From Zygnema cylindricum (Eukaryota > Streptophyta > Zygnematophyceae > Zygnematales > Zygnemataceae): a DNA stretch of 64,000 nt. The notes under the pieces were generated by a model. It saw nothing but the letters and a program-made list of their open reading frames with translations, had not been told where the DNA came from and ran no database searches. Of the stretch, positions 34,349-46,055 are shown in pieces (the stretch's first letter is position 1; each line of letters starts with the position of its first letter). The translations under genes were made by a program, and so were the position numbers. The DNA lies in NCBI GenBank assembly GCA_037447655.1, contig JBBHKE010000121.1:181664-245663 (forward strand), read 5' to 3'.

Positions 34349-35294
34349 TGTTTGAAATCACTAAGCTTGCATCCACCTCCTCTCTCTAACCACCATACTT
34401 GTTGTAGTCACTAAAAGATAGAGAGGGTGATTGAGCCATGGCTGTCTTAGTTCAACAAGCAGGACTAAAGAGTGACTTATGTCACTCTCAACAAAAGGTT
34501 GAGTCCGGCAGGACTCGAACCTCGACCGGTAGAGCAAGGCGTAGTCGTCAGCTCTAACCGGTTTGTCGTAAGAGTTCATTAACATACATGGGGTGTGATA
34601 TTTATTTAAACTGTGTTTTGATCCTGAATCCAATTAACGGAATGACAAATGAAAGAACATAGAACTAAGTAATATATAGAGTGAACATTTTCTTGCACGA
34701 AACAAATAAATCAGACATTTGTTTTGACGCCTAATATTAAATGTCGGTTTATGATCGGACGACACATATAGCTGCCAAAATCTTAGAATGGTCCCTTTGG
34801 CGGTTTTTGGACGTGGCGTGACCTAGCAATACGTGGATAGATACCATTAGGTCGCGAGAATTCTGGAAAACACAAGGAGGAGTTAAAAGTGGACACGCGT
34901 ACACTCAATGGCCTTGCCGTACACTGGCCGTACAAGAAGTACATCGGCCGTAGAACCTTTCTGTACTTTACGTCGTGTGATTAGTTTGTACGTCAGTAGA
35001 TAGGGGTTGTGAGAGGTGTTTAGGACTTAGAGAATTTGGTACATAAGGACCTCTATCCCTTAGAGAGTTTTGTATAAACTCAGAATTTTTGCCAATTCAT
35101 AACTAATTAGCTGGTTGGTCGTTTTCAGTGATTTTTTTTCCTACGGACTCAAAGGAGTCTAGACCGCACAAGGGTGCAGTCCGATTGTTAACTTATCTGC
35201 TAGGGCAGTAGTAGTTGTGGTTGAAAGTGGGTAAGTTAAAAACTGCCTAGAGGTTTCCTGAATTCTGTAGTCCAATGGAGGACACAAAATTGCA
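34349..35294 (+). mobile_element. Lone family 1 LTR (S4), 5' end degraded
   Basis: From about 34365 it follows the LTR1/LTR2 pattern: CTCTCTCTAACCACCATACTT, an antisense tRNA-like block, ACGTGG at about 34830, a GTAC cluster, the GGACTCAAAGGAGTC hairpin at 35148, and the end AAAATTGCA at 35294. The first bases (TGTTTGAAATCAC) differ from the family start. No internal region and no matching target duplication are seen, so it may be a solo LTR with a damaged end. Confidence 0.75.
34504..34572 (-). other. tRNA-like block in S4, antisense
   Basis: On the minus strand GGTTCGAGTCC matches the B-box consensus exactly and GGTTAGAGC resembles the end of a tRNA D-arm. This copy differs in sequence from the other LTR blocks although its position in the LTR is the same. 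Confidence 0.55.
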
Positions 35295-36558
35295 CTCTCC
35301 GATCAATTCCTGTACTCTCAAATCATGAGAGTACAAACCTAAAGCAATAGTCTAAGTACCAAATTGTGACATTTCTAACTAACTAATAGCGTTAGAGTAT
35401 TTCACTGTACAATCTACGACTAGTTTGGGTCCTGGCGAGTAAGCAAACATAACCATATGCCTACGTTACAAAATTCACAATCCGCGGATTAAATCCCTTC
35501 CTAACGACATGTATGCGTGAACCTACATGGGTTCACGACTTCAATGTGAACCAATAATCGAAGCGCCAACAAACCCTCCGTGTACACAATATTCGTACGT
35601 CGCAAAATTCCAACTAAAATGAAAGTACAGGTGAAAATAAAAGTACAAATGTAATATCGCGGAGGTTCTTCATCTTGTTTCGTACGACCTCCAAACGATA
35701 TCCGCGTACGCCATTCGAATCGTGCACCTTCAAATCGCGTACCTACGCACGAAATGAAACACAACCACTAAATTAGTATTCATTCCACTAGACGCGTACG
35801 CGAATTGGGTACACGTCACAAATAAATGCACCAACGATATGAAATTAGTGACCGTGGGAAAATGGTACGTGCAAACTAAACCACACATGCAAAAAAAAAT
35901 TATGGTTGCGTGCCAAAATCGCGCGTGCGACTTATCGATACTATGAGGCATGACATTCTCCACTCCAACCTGTTCTCCTTTCTTTCCGTTTTTTTTACCC
36001 TTTATCTCCATCTTTGGGTATTTTTTTGGGAAAGAGTATGGCTTTGTTGAAGCATAATATTAGCTTGTCGCTTCCAGTAGTCTTTGCAAGGATGTTTGCT
36101 ACATTTTTTTTGTCACGTAGATACACCAATATCACGATATACACCAATAGCGTATCATTGCCATCTCTTTCAACTTAGAATTGTTGAACTTATTTTTGAT
36201 GAGTGGTAGAAAGATTTGTGTCGTTGTAGATAAGTGTCAAGATGGAAACAGTTCTCTTTAGATCAGAGCTGCATATGAGTCATCAAAAGAGACCACGAGG
36301 CGACATCATTTTCTATGAGGGGTAGTCTTAGGAACGTCTCCAATTGGTATCCCATCGTTTAATAGTGTACATTTCAAGATTATGTAGACTTATAGGAGCA
36401 TCTTGTGTAGTAGATCAGGGTGTGGTAGATGAGGCATTGACCTAACGATAGGTTGCTCTATGCTAAGTGTAAGCTAGACAGTAAAGGATTGTGTGGTAAA
36501 GCTTACTGATGCTTGGTCACCCATGCCTATTATTGTAAATCATATCTGACCAGGAATA
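35295..36558. other. Non-coding stretch upstream of element D
   Basis: No domain in any frame. 36040-36550 is less AT-rich than its surroundings and could be an old TE fragment, but I could not match it to any motif. Confidence 0.4.
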
Positions 36559-37544
36559 TGTTGAAATTAAAGCTTTGATCTCAGCAGATAAAAGTTTGAG
36601 GAGGATTTTAGGACTTGGAATATTTTTGTCTACGTCATATTGGAATACTTACCTTTATTAGTGTTACAGTAGGAGAGTACTCTGTATGTCTACAGGGACA
36701 CACGTCGGTATCTAAGACTTGTGCAGATAGTTCGGAAGAGAGCCAACAACAACATACACGCGTTGACTATCAAACGAGGGAAATCATAGGATTGGATAGA
36801 TGGAATTAAAAACAAACATTTGTGAACAATTGACTGTACGGAATAACGGGTACCATTGGTAACGAATCGAGTCGACGGACGAGATTCGTGCGGGGACCAT
36901 AGGTGACCAAACATATCTGAAAGCGCCTAGGTAGACCGTACTTCAAGACAACAACCGGGTGGACTGCGCGACTAACAATGACCAAGCGAAACCAACATTA
37001 GTTGTACGGCGTCGAAATTGGAAATATTTGAAACACATTGTTCTGTATTTTAGCGCATTAAAAATTAGTGTTTCGTCACTCAGATTACTGCTAGCAGAAA
37101 TTAGGGTTTTGAAAGTACCGTAAGTACAATGACGTACAATTCCCGTACCTTGTCATTTTGTAGTGCAGTACGATAGCGCCAGCTGTTAGTTGTTGATTAG
37201 TTAGTTAGATCAGAAATACTCTCACTGTATAAAGTTTAGGACTTAGAAAAAATGTAATCATCCAGTTTTGAGAATATGGAAACTTAGAGGCAGTTTTTGG
37301 GAAACTTCCAGCTTTCATATCTTATGGTTTACTAGACCGTTTATGCTGCAATATTGGGAATTGAAAGTGTGCATGGTGACCTAATTGTATGCTGATTTTG
37401 GTTATAATTGGAGTTGTGAGTGTGATTATTTAGTGTTCAAAAAAGTGTTGTTTTGTAGGATTCTTGTTAGCTAATGTTGAAAAACATGTCTACTTTGACA
37501 ACTACTGCTGCAGCTCCACCTGTAACAGTAGTCATAGAACAACA
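36559..37544 (+). repeat. 5' LTR of element D (family 2)
   Basis: It starts TGTTGAAATTAAAGC and aligns with the LTR of E over the TTAGGACTT, CAATACTTACC, ATTAGTGT and GGGACACACGTCG blocks. The inferred end is ATAGAACAACA (37544), directly followed by GGTTATGGGCCTG, the initiator tRNA-Met anticodon-arm site with a changed tail. The Gag ATG at 37486 falls inside it. Confidence 0.65.
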
Positions 37545-39730
37545 GGTTATGGGCCTGTTTTCAAGAATCCCTATCTTTAATGGGCAAAAATATGTTTACT
37601 GGGCGGATATGGTTGAGTCGTACTTTGAAACTGCAGGTTTAATGGAGATTCTAGATGGATCACTTTATGAATATGATCCAACTTGGGCAAAAAAGAATTC
37701 ACATGCTCGAAATACTCTCAAACTATTTCTCTCGGAGAACGTGGTTATGTCACGAATCAAAATGAAGAAGGTGATTGATATTTGGAAATCTCTTTAAGAA
37801 AAGAATTCACATGCTCGAAATACTGTGAAACTATGTCTCTCGGAGAACGTGGTTGTGTCACGAATCAAAATGAAGAAGGCGATTGATATTTGGAAATATC
37901 TTAAAGAGTCTTATGAGAAGGCGAACGTTCAAGAAGAACTTTTGTTGGCAGGACAGATCTGGGACTACAAATACTCGAGGGAAACGATGGTCGAGTATAC
38001 CGATAACTTCCGAGCTCTTATTGATGCTCATGCTTGTGCTGGTGGTACCTTTCGTGAATTTCAGCAAGTTGCTTTGGTCATTAGAGGTCTTCCTAGCAGT
38101 ATGAAAGATGCATCTATTGCATTTAAAAAGCATGATAAAGCTAGCTGAACACTTCAGTTAGTTATCAGCATTATTTTGGAACAAGAGTCTACGTCGAAGG
38201 TTCTTAATAGAGAAAAAAGCAAGTCGATGCTTTAAACACAAACATTGAGAGGAAAGGTCAGTTTAACCAATCAAGAAATTAGTTTAATCAACCCATGAAT
38301 AAACTTAACCAGAATCAGGGTTAGTTTAAACAATTTAATCAATGACAAATTAGACAGTCTTTGACCGTCTGTTTTTATAGTTCGGAACGTGGTCATGGCC
38401 ATAGATGCTGTCCTAAATTGAAATAGTCAAATGAAACAGCGAGTTGGCAGCAGAGTCCATTTATTCATGGCTTCCCTGGAGAGCCGGTTCAAACAAATTC
38501 TATGTTTTCTTCATCTGCTACCGAGGAGGATCAATTATTGAGCTTCAACGAGCAGGATGAATCATAACTATTTGCTATGGCGGCAGCAATGAAGGGGTAA
38601 AAGGACGCCGGATGGATCATGGACACGGGAGCATCAGCCCTTATGTGCTGGAACAAGTCGATCTTTACTAATCTCAAGGCTACACCAGTAAGGCATATTT
38701 ACTATGCATGTGGCATGAGTGTTCAAACTACTGCTCAAGGTGATGTATCTTTGCTGGTAGATGTGGGAGGGAAGTCGGTTGAAAGAACACTTCACAATGT
38801 TCTATATGTCCCGGACGTCAAAAAGAACCTTTTTTCTACATCATTCGTTGAAAGTAAAGGATTTGAGGTCACCCTTAAAGGGGGTAGGCAAGTTGTTAGC
38901 AAACTAGGTAAAGTAGCACTCACAGGAACTAGGGATGGAAGCAAAATGTACCGCATGGATATGGCTAATACTAAGGAAAATGATGTTCTTTACTCCAGTG
39001 TTTTGTCTGAAAATGAGTTATAGCATACAAGACTAGGACATGTTAACTATGATAATTTGAGGAAAATGGTAAGTGTTGGCAAAGTAGAAGGTGTTTCTCC
39101 CACAGATCAACCCGTTAAGACTTTTGATGGATGCTCATTGGGTAAAATTCATACATTAGCGTTTCTTTAGGAATCAGAACATCGTTCAGAAAGAGTACTT
39201 GAACTCATACACTTTGATGTTTTAGGGCCGGCTCAAGTGCCTTTTACAGGAGGAGTTCGCTTTATGGTCACATTTACTAACAATTTTTCCAGATTTACAA
39301 AAGTTTATTTTATGAAAGAGAAGAGTGAAGTGTTGGAACACTTCAAACACTACAAAGCTTGGGCAAAGAAATTACATGGAGTTGTGATTCTGGAATTGAG
39401 ATCGGAGAACCGAGAGGAGTATAGGTCCAATGAATTTGAAAAGTTTCTTTTGGATGAGTGTATTAATCAACAGCTGACGGTTCCATATACACCCCAAAAG
39501 AATGGTGTTTCAGAAAGATTAAATAGAACAGTTACAAAGAGTGCTAGATCCATGCTTGTAGACAAAAATGTAGATTTGAAATTCTAGGTTGAGGCCCTTA
39601 ATTGTGCAGTTTATATAAAGAATAGGATTGCATCAAGATCAGTTAGCACTACACCATTTGAGCTATGGAAAATAAAGAAACCTCAGGTCAGTCATTTTAA
39701 AGTTTTTGTCAGTAAGTGCTTCATTCTTAA
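37486..39730 (+). pseudogene. Element D: copia (family 2) gag, protease and integrase, cut by E
   Basis: Gag starts MSTLTTTAAAPP, reads through the LTR end into VMGLFSRIPIFNGQKYVYWA, and contains a 108-bp tandem duplication (37691-37906). Protease is MDTGASALMCWNK near 38620. Integrase has zinc-site remnants and IHFDVLGP. The second catalytic segment reads RSENREEY where relatives have RSDNGGEY, so the aspartate is lost. Stops occur at the end of the first duplicated unit (about 37794), near 38146, 39021, 39166 and 39585, plus frame changes at 38160-38600. The frame ends at 39730, where the LTR of E begins; reverse transcriptase and RNase H are absent. Confidence 0.9.
37691..37906 (+). repeat. 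In-frame 2 x 108-bp duplication within D gag
   Basis: Units 37691-37798 and 37799-37906 both start aaaagaattcacatgctcg and differ at only a few bases. The period is 36 codons, so the frame is kept, but the first unit ends with a TAA created at the joint. This repeats one segment of the Gag domain. Confidence 0.9.
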
Positions 39731-40577
39731 TGTTGTTTTTGAAAGCTTTAGTCCTCTCTATGCCTCAGTTGTGAGGGAGAGAGAGCTGTTCAGGACTTAA
39801 GTTATTTTTGGTTGAGTTCCATTCAATACTTACCAAAATTAGTGTGATAGTGAACTTGGGAGTTCACGGTTTATTCACACTTGGGACACGCGTCGTCACT
39901 TGAGAGAAATGCGTGAGTATGTCCTACGTGGAGTTACGAAAATTCGGCGGGACCACGGTACTTTGTGAAGTCACATCTATGGTGTCAAATCCTCTAATCG
40001 GACGGCTGACAGCCACCGCCAACAAATACTGACGAGGCATGACTAGATCACTATCACTTTACGTTGTCGGAACTTTGGTGTAAATATTTGGTAGAACTGA
40101 ATTTTTTCTATAGTGAATTAGTTGTTTAGTGTTGAGAATGTGATTTATGGCATACTTTCAGTATACAGGTATACTCACAGTATTTGTTGTGTTAGAATGT
40201 GCGATGTACGGTTGGAATGCCTCCATACAGCTTAGTGTAGTTTCAGTGTATAAAAAGTAGGACTTAGTAAATTTGATTCATTAGGAACAAATGATATGAA
40301 AAACTGTACATTCAGTTTTATGAAAATTCACCTTTGAATATCTCACAAATCTGTAAGCAGAATTAACTGAAATTTTATTTGTATGTTCTTTTGTATGATA
40401 TATACAATGTGGTAGATTTGTAGGACTATTGTACTCATGTGTTGAAAGTTATTTTCTGTCAAAGTTGTTGTTTTGCCATCGGTATTTGTGGAAGCTTCCT
40501 CTCTTGATTTATTCTACAATGACTACTACTGCAGCTTCTTCTTCATCTTCAGTACCAGCAGTTGCCTCAGAACAACA
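39731..40577 (+). repeat. 5' LTR of element E (family 2)
   Basis: It starts TGTTGTTTTTGAAAGC within the integrase of D. The inferred end is CAGAACAACA (40577), followed by GGTCCCGGGCCCGCC, a diverged primer site. The Gag ATG (40519) would lie within the LTR, as in B2 and D. Confidence 0.65.
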
Positions 40578-42333
40578 GGTCCCGGGCCCGCCTTCACAAA
40601 TTCCAGTCTTTGATGGAAGTGAATATCTGTATTGGGCAGATTTGGTCAAGTCTTACTTCAAGCAAGTGAAACTTATTGATGTGTTAAATGGATCCCTGGC
40701 AGAATTTGATGCCAGCTTTGATCAAAAAAATGACCAAGCTTTGCATTTAGTGAAGCTTATGATATCAAAAGAATTGCATATGATATATATTAATGTTACA
40801 AAGGCATCAGATTTGTGGGATGCTTTGAAATCTTCTTATGTTAAAGCTAGTGACCAGCATGAGATAATAACTGCTGGTCAGATCTATGAGTATATGTACA
40901 CAAGAGCTAGCATGGTGGAATAAACTAATCGGTTTTATATGTTATTGTCAAAAAATGCATGTTCTGGGGGGACTTTCTCCCATTATCATCAGGCCATGGT
41001 TCTCTTAAAGGGGCTGCCTTATGAATATAAAGAAGCCTCAGATGAAATGAAAAAATTGTCCAAACCTCTTTGGAATTTGCAAACAACTATAAAGTTTATC
41101 TTGTTAGAAGAAGCCACTCAGACAGTTTTAGGATCTGGGAAACCAGCTGTAGCCTTCACGGCTCAATTTGAGACAGAAAGTACATATCAAAGGAATTAGT
41201 TTAATCCTCAGTTTGAGAAATGTGTTTATTGTTATACCGATGGTCACTTCTTCAGAGCTTGTCCTTTGTATATAAAAGCTCTTGAAACAGGTATCTTTCG
41301 GAAAGGATGGAGACATCGCGTACCTTCCACTCCTCAAAGACCCCCGAATAAAACTGTTGCTTTTTTCAGCGGAGGATACGAAATTGGAGAAAAAAAAGAC
41401 CAGGAATAAAAACCTGATGTGACCATTTTTCCAAAAACTGATGACAAAGAGTTCTTTGCTTTAGCCAAACTCGACATGATGGAAGGAGAAAAGGACCTCC
41501 GATGGGTAATGGATTCCGGTAGCTCTTCACACATGTGCTGGATTAAGTCTTCGTTTAAGGAGATGTCTTCTATTCCTTTACGTCAGATTTTTTATGCTTG
41601 TGGCTATGCTGTTGAATCAAATGCCAAAGGAAATATAGGTCTGGACTGTGTGATAGATGGAAAGGTTGTTAAGGGAACTCTGTACGTTGTCTTGTATGTT
41701 CTAAAGTTTAAGAAAAAAATGTTTTCTACGTCTGTAGCTGAAAGCAAAGGCTTTGAGGTTCTCCAAAAAAAAGGCAAAAAAATAGTGAGCAAGGATGGAA
41801 GAGTAGCTCTAGTAAGAACTAGAGGCCCAAACTTTTTGTACCGCATGGACCTGGCTAATAAAATTGATTTTGCTTACTCCAGTGTCCTATGTGATAATGT
41901 TTTGTGGCATAAAAGACTTGGTCATGTGCATCATGAGAGACTTACTAAGATGATAAAGAATGATATGATAGAGGGAGTCAAGCTCGGTCAGAAAGAGTCT
42001 CATGTTTGTGATGGTTGTACCAGTAGTTGCCTCAAAACAACACTTAAAACATCACAAAACACTTGGAAAATAGAACCGAAAGTTTTACCGAGTATTCTAA
42101 TAGGATATGATGATAACTCTAAGGGGTATAGGGTGTATGTATTTGATAAACAAAAAGTAGTTGTGTCAAAGAATATCATTATAAAAAATCAAAGAGAATT
42201 GGCTGATTATTTCACCATGACAGATAAACCGGCGGAATAATAAATGCTTGATTATATCATCTTTAACACAAAGAAGACAATTTGCTTTCAAGTTCCACAG
42301 CAGCCACCTATGAAGACTTTGTCCACGGACCCT
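40519..42333 (+). pseudogene. Element E: copia (family 2) gag-protease-integrase with internal deletion
   Basis: One reading frame carries Gag (MTTTAASSSSS), a zinc knuckle (CVYCYTDGHFFRAC), protease (MDSGSSSHMC) and the integrase zinc site (WHKRLGHVHHE...CDGC). It then jumps at about 42020 from CDGC directly to the integrase C-terminal part (TWKIEPKVLPSILIGYDD); the catalytic core of about 500 bp is missing. Stops occur at about 40921, 41197, 41407 and 42238. After 42240 the family linker continues (FQVPQQPP) until 42333, where element G's LTR interrupts it. No reverse transcriptase is present. Confidence 0.9.
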
Positions 42334-42530
42334 TGTTGATATTTGAGTATTTTCTATGTCTTTATTTAGGATAGGAAAATGCAGAGGCAGTCTGCCTTTG
42401 ACTCCCTTCTCTAAGCCCCCACACTTGTTGTAGTCATTGAAGGCTAGAGAGGGAGCTAGAGCCATGGCTGCCTAAGCTCTCCAGAGAGACAGGAGTAGAT
42501 AATGGTATGTTTACTAAAAAGGTATTTAAC

Positions 42531-42610
42531 GGATCCAGGATTTGATCTTGGTACCTACCGTCCGTCAAACAACCCGTAGCCGTTAGCTTTAACCATTTAG
42601 TCTAAGACTA
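42531..42610 (-). other. tRNA-like block in the G 5' LTR, antisense
   Basis: The minus strand reads TTAGACTAAATGG (A-box-like) and GATCAAATCCTGG (B-box-like), with one mismatch in the T-arm-like stem. Confidence 0.6.
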
Positions 42611-43115
42611 TTGCTAAGACGTATGAGGTTTGATAATTATATAAACAGATACATGTAGACGAAATCATTTAACAACTTAGTACATATATACAGTTAAGAG
42701 TAGTATGGTTTACGCAAAACTAATACCGCGCATTTGTTTCGACGGCGAAACAAATACCACGCACATATTTTCGACGGGTTCAATTGAATGCCGGATTTAA
42801 TCGACGGCCGTGGTGCGAGCCGAGATTCCGAAATGGCCGCCTTGGCGTTTTCTGGAGCCGTCACTACGGATGACACGTGGAAATGCGCAGGAGGATTGCG
42901 GAATCTCCGGAACGCAAGATAACAAATCTAGATGTGACATTTGTCACATGTATGGTCTTGTCGTACAGTTGTTGTACAGAAAGTACTCCGGCGCCTGTAC
43001 TTTTCTGTACGGTACAGTCATGTGATTGGCGCTGTAATTAAGTAGAAGGGGTTTAAAGAGGGGCTAGGACTTATAATTTTTGGATAGGTAGCTGCCTCTC
43101 CCAGAGAGCACCTTG

Positions 43116-43121
43116 TATAAA
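43116..43121 (+). promoter_or_regulatory. TATA box in the G 5' LTR
   Basis: TATAAA occurs between the conserved gagagcacc motif and the R region. The same placement recurs in J (49295) and H (47457), so transcription probably starts about 30 bp downstream. Confidence 0.6.
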
Positions 43122-43491
43122 TGGAAAACTTTGGCTAGCCATAACTATTAACTGAGTTGGCCAATTTCAGTGATTCTTAATGATGCCGACTCAAGGGAGT
43201 CCAAGCTACACACGGATGTAGTCAAACAGAGTTTTTGCCTGCCTGGGTGGCTGCGTTTCTTAAGGAAATTCAAAGTGGGTGAATGTGTCCGAATCTCATA
43301 TTCTAACTTTGCATTCTGTGGTGGATTTGGGCACACAATAAGTCTTATTACACAGGGGTGAAGCTATTTTCGGGTATTGATTGTCATAGGGTCAATCATT
43401 TGGGTTTATATCAAGTTGTAGTCGGCACTATCCAGATAAGCTTCCTTTGGACCTGCGAATTCTGTGTGAAAATGGAGCCCATATAATTTCA

Positions 43492-43506
43492 AGTTATGGG
43501 CCCACC
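43492..43506 (+). promoter_or_regulatory. Primer binding site of G
   Basis: AGTTATGGGCCCACC abuts the LTR end. It is the same site as in B1 and J with one change at its first base. The Gag ATG lies at 43496. Confidence 0.75.
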
Positions 43507-45481
43507 ATCTAGGGTGCCTATGTTTGATGGAAAAGACTTCACTTATTGGGGGCTCACGATGAAGGGATTCCTTTTCGAGAAGCACTTATGGGGAATTGTT
43601 TCGGAACAAATGAGGTGTCCACCACCGGGCCTTGGAGGAACTCACTGTGGAGAATCATCTAGGCTTTCCAAAGATTCAATCGGAGTAAGGATGCAACGGA
43701 AGGTGAAGGGAAAATCATTACCATGGAAGGGGGAAAAGGGGAGAAGGATAAAGGGACACCGATGGTGAGGGGAGCTAGGCTCTCGGCTACGGTTCCACTT
43801 GTGGAGGTTATAACTGAACCAAAAACTGAAGAAAATGACAAAAAAAATTGGGAAAATAAAAACACTATAGCAAAACATCTCATACTTAGATATGTGTCTA
43901 AGTCCATAGCTATCACTCTTTTAAATCTAACCAAGTCTTTGGAAATCTGGGAAACACTAATTCAAATTTATAAGAGTGAGACTATACAAAGGCAACAGTT
44001 AGTAAAACAGAAAATAGAGGCCTATGTTTATAAAGGCGGTAGCATGATAGAGTTTTGCAATAATATTGTTGCGTTATATGTTGAGCTTGCTAATGCGGGA
44101 TGGGTAGAAACTGAGGAGAGAAAGATAAATACACTAATCATTAAACTCCCATATGAGTACGAAGACATCATTTACCGTATGCAGGGAACGGATGGATGCT
44201 CATTGACTTGGAGCATTACCATGGGGATAATACTTGTGAGGGAAAGCACTTTGGAGCTTCGTAGGGGAAGTGACAATGGGGCTGCATTTACAGCTGGTGG
44301 TGACTGGCAGAAGCATGATGTGAGGAACGGCGGTGACGAGCGGAAGCATGATGAGAGGAAGAAACACAAAGGTAAACCTTATTAAAACTTCGATGGAAGG
44401 AGAGGGAGAAGAAAAGAAAGGGAAACTTTGAGAAAGGGGGTTTGCTTTCCTATGTAGGAAACCGAGTCACTATATGGAGGAGTGTCCTTGTTTGGAAGAA
44501 CTTAGAAGTTGGTATGTGAATGAGGAGGAAGAAGGGGAAGAGGAGAAAGAGGATGAATAAATTTGGGAGCTTCTTCACATCGGTAGAATGGAGAAGAAAG
44601 AAAAGTACACATAAATTCCACGAAGGCAACAGTGTGCTTTTGGAGGTATAAGGGAAGTAAAGAGAGAGGAGGTACTTAAGGATGTCGAGGAGTGTAGAGT
44701 GGATGAATTTCAGCTGAGAAAGAGAGATCTAGGATCCATAAGTGAAAATGGGAAAGTTAAAATTAATGAGGATAATTTTATAGATAATTTAAAAACAGAA
44801 AACTGGTCGGAAAGGGAGACATCAACGGATTCCGAGGAAAGAGAGAAAGTGAAACTAGAAGGGGTTTTAAAAGATAGGGGAAAAAGAGAAATATTTAATG
44901 AATGGTTTTGGGGAAGAGAAATATTTATTGGGAATAAACTTAGAAAGTGAGAGTGGAAAGATCTCCATGGGAGACAGTGAGGAAAAATCAGAAAATGGGG
45001 TGAGTATCATGGACAAAAATAGGAGTACAGAAGATGTAGGTTTTATGAGGAACTTAGTGGGGACTCTTGATTTAACGATAAGTTTGGGGGGTAGTGGCTT
45101 TGACATCACTAATAGGAGTGATGCCATTTATGAAGGTGTGCTTGTAAAAGGGATAGCATCGGGGTGTGTGTTGCAGATTGGAGATGGGGCTGGCTGGTTG
45201 AATTGTAAGAGGGAAATCGGTTTTTGTGTGGATGGAAAAGAGATGAGGTGGATAATATCTTTGCTCAGATTTATGAAAAGTGGGATGCTAAATAAAATGT
45301 ATGATCAACTAGATGGAATGTTTAGTTCAGCTCATTCAATGGACCTTACTAAATATGAGGGTGTTGTCTTAAAGTTTTATGAAAGGAAAAGGAAAAGGAA
45401 GAGGAAAAAGAAAATGGGAAGGGAATGTTTGCTTATTTGTTTATAAGAATTAAAAGAAAATAGACTAGAAAATAAAGGGAG
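43496..45481 (+). pseudogene. Element G: gag plus degenerate RNase H, central pol missing
   Basis: Gag starts MGPPSRVPMFDG, shifts frame near 43720 and continues to 44385 (NWENKNTIAKHLILRYVSKS...). A zinc knuckle with its first Cys lost (LCRKPSHYMEEC) follows at about 44447-44495. No protease, integrase or reverse transcriptase motif follows. After an acidic, Glu/Lys-rich stretch with several frames, 45000-45290 shows a decayed RNase H (NLVGTLDLTISLGG, ITNRSDAIYEG, CVLQIGDGAGW). The element is therefore an internally deleted, non-autonomous derivative bounded by a complete 5' LTR and a partial 3' LTR. AATAAAGGGAG (45471-45481) is the polypurine tract. Confidence 0.85.
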
Positions 45482-46055
45482 TGTTAATATTTGAGTATTT
45501 TCTAGGTCTTTATTTAGGATAGGAAAAAGCAGAGGCGGTCTGCCTGTGACTCCCTTCTCTAAGCCCCCACACTTGTTGTAGTCATTGAAGGCTAGAGAGG
45601 GAGCTAGAGCCATGGCTACCTAAGCTCTCGAGAGAGACAATAGTAGATAATGGTATGTTTACTAAAAAGGTACTTGACGGATCCAGGATTTGATCTTGGT
45701 ACCAACCGTCCGTAAAACAACCCGTAGCCGTTAGCATTAACCATTTAGTCTAAGATTAGTGCTATGACGTATGAGGTTTGATAATTATATAAACAGATAC
45801 GTGTAGACGAATTCATTTAACGGCTTAGTACATAGATAAAGTTTAGAGTAGTATGGTTTACACGAAACTAATACCGCACATTTGTTGCGACGGCGAAACA
45901 AATACCGCGCACATATTTTCGACGGGTTGAATTGAATGTCGGATTTAATCAACGGTCGTGGTGCGAGCCGAGATTTCGGAATGGTCGCCTTGGCATTTTC
46001 TGGCGCCGCCACTCTGGATGACACGTGGAAATGCGCTGGAGGATTGCACAATCTC
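45482..46055 (+). repeat. 3' LTR of element G, truncated
   Basis: It starts TGTTAATATTTGAG after the polypurine tract and matches the 5' LTR up to about gaatctccg. At about 46055 it breaks into the RNase H of element H. The antisense tRNA-like block is at 45679-45758. Confidence 0.88.

Larger units (their letters stand above)
42334..43491 (+). repeat. 5' LTR of element G (family 1)
   Basis: The 1158-bp LTR starts TGTTGATATTTGAG and ends ATAATTTCA. It contains the antisense tRNA-like block, the ATTTGTTTCG/CGAAACAAAT hairpin near 42730, GACACGTGG at about 42870, GTAC words at 42960-43015, TATAAA at 43116-43121 and GACTCAAGGGAGTC near 43186. The same order of landmarks is seen in the other family 1 LTRs. 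Confidence 0.9.

Noticed and set aside
44699-45446. Possible new gene (acidic, Glu/Lys-rich) inside element G
   Set aside because: It lies between gag and the polypurine tract of G, changes frame, and its second half is a decayed RNase H. Treated as element sequence.
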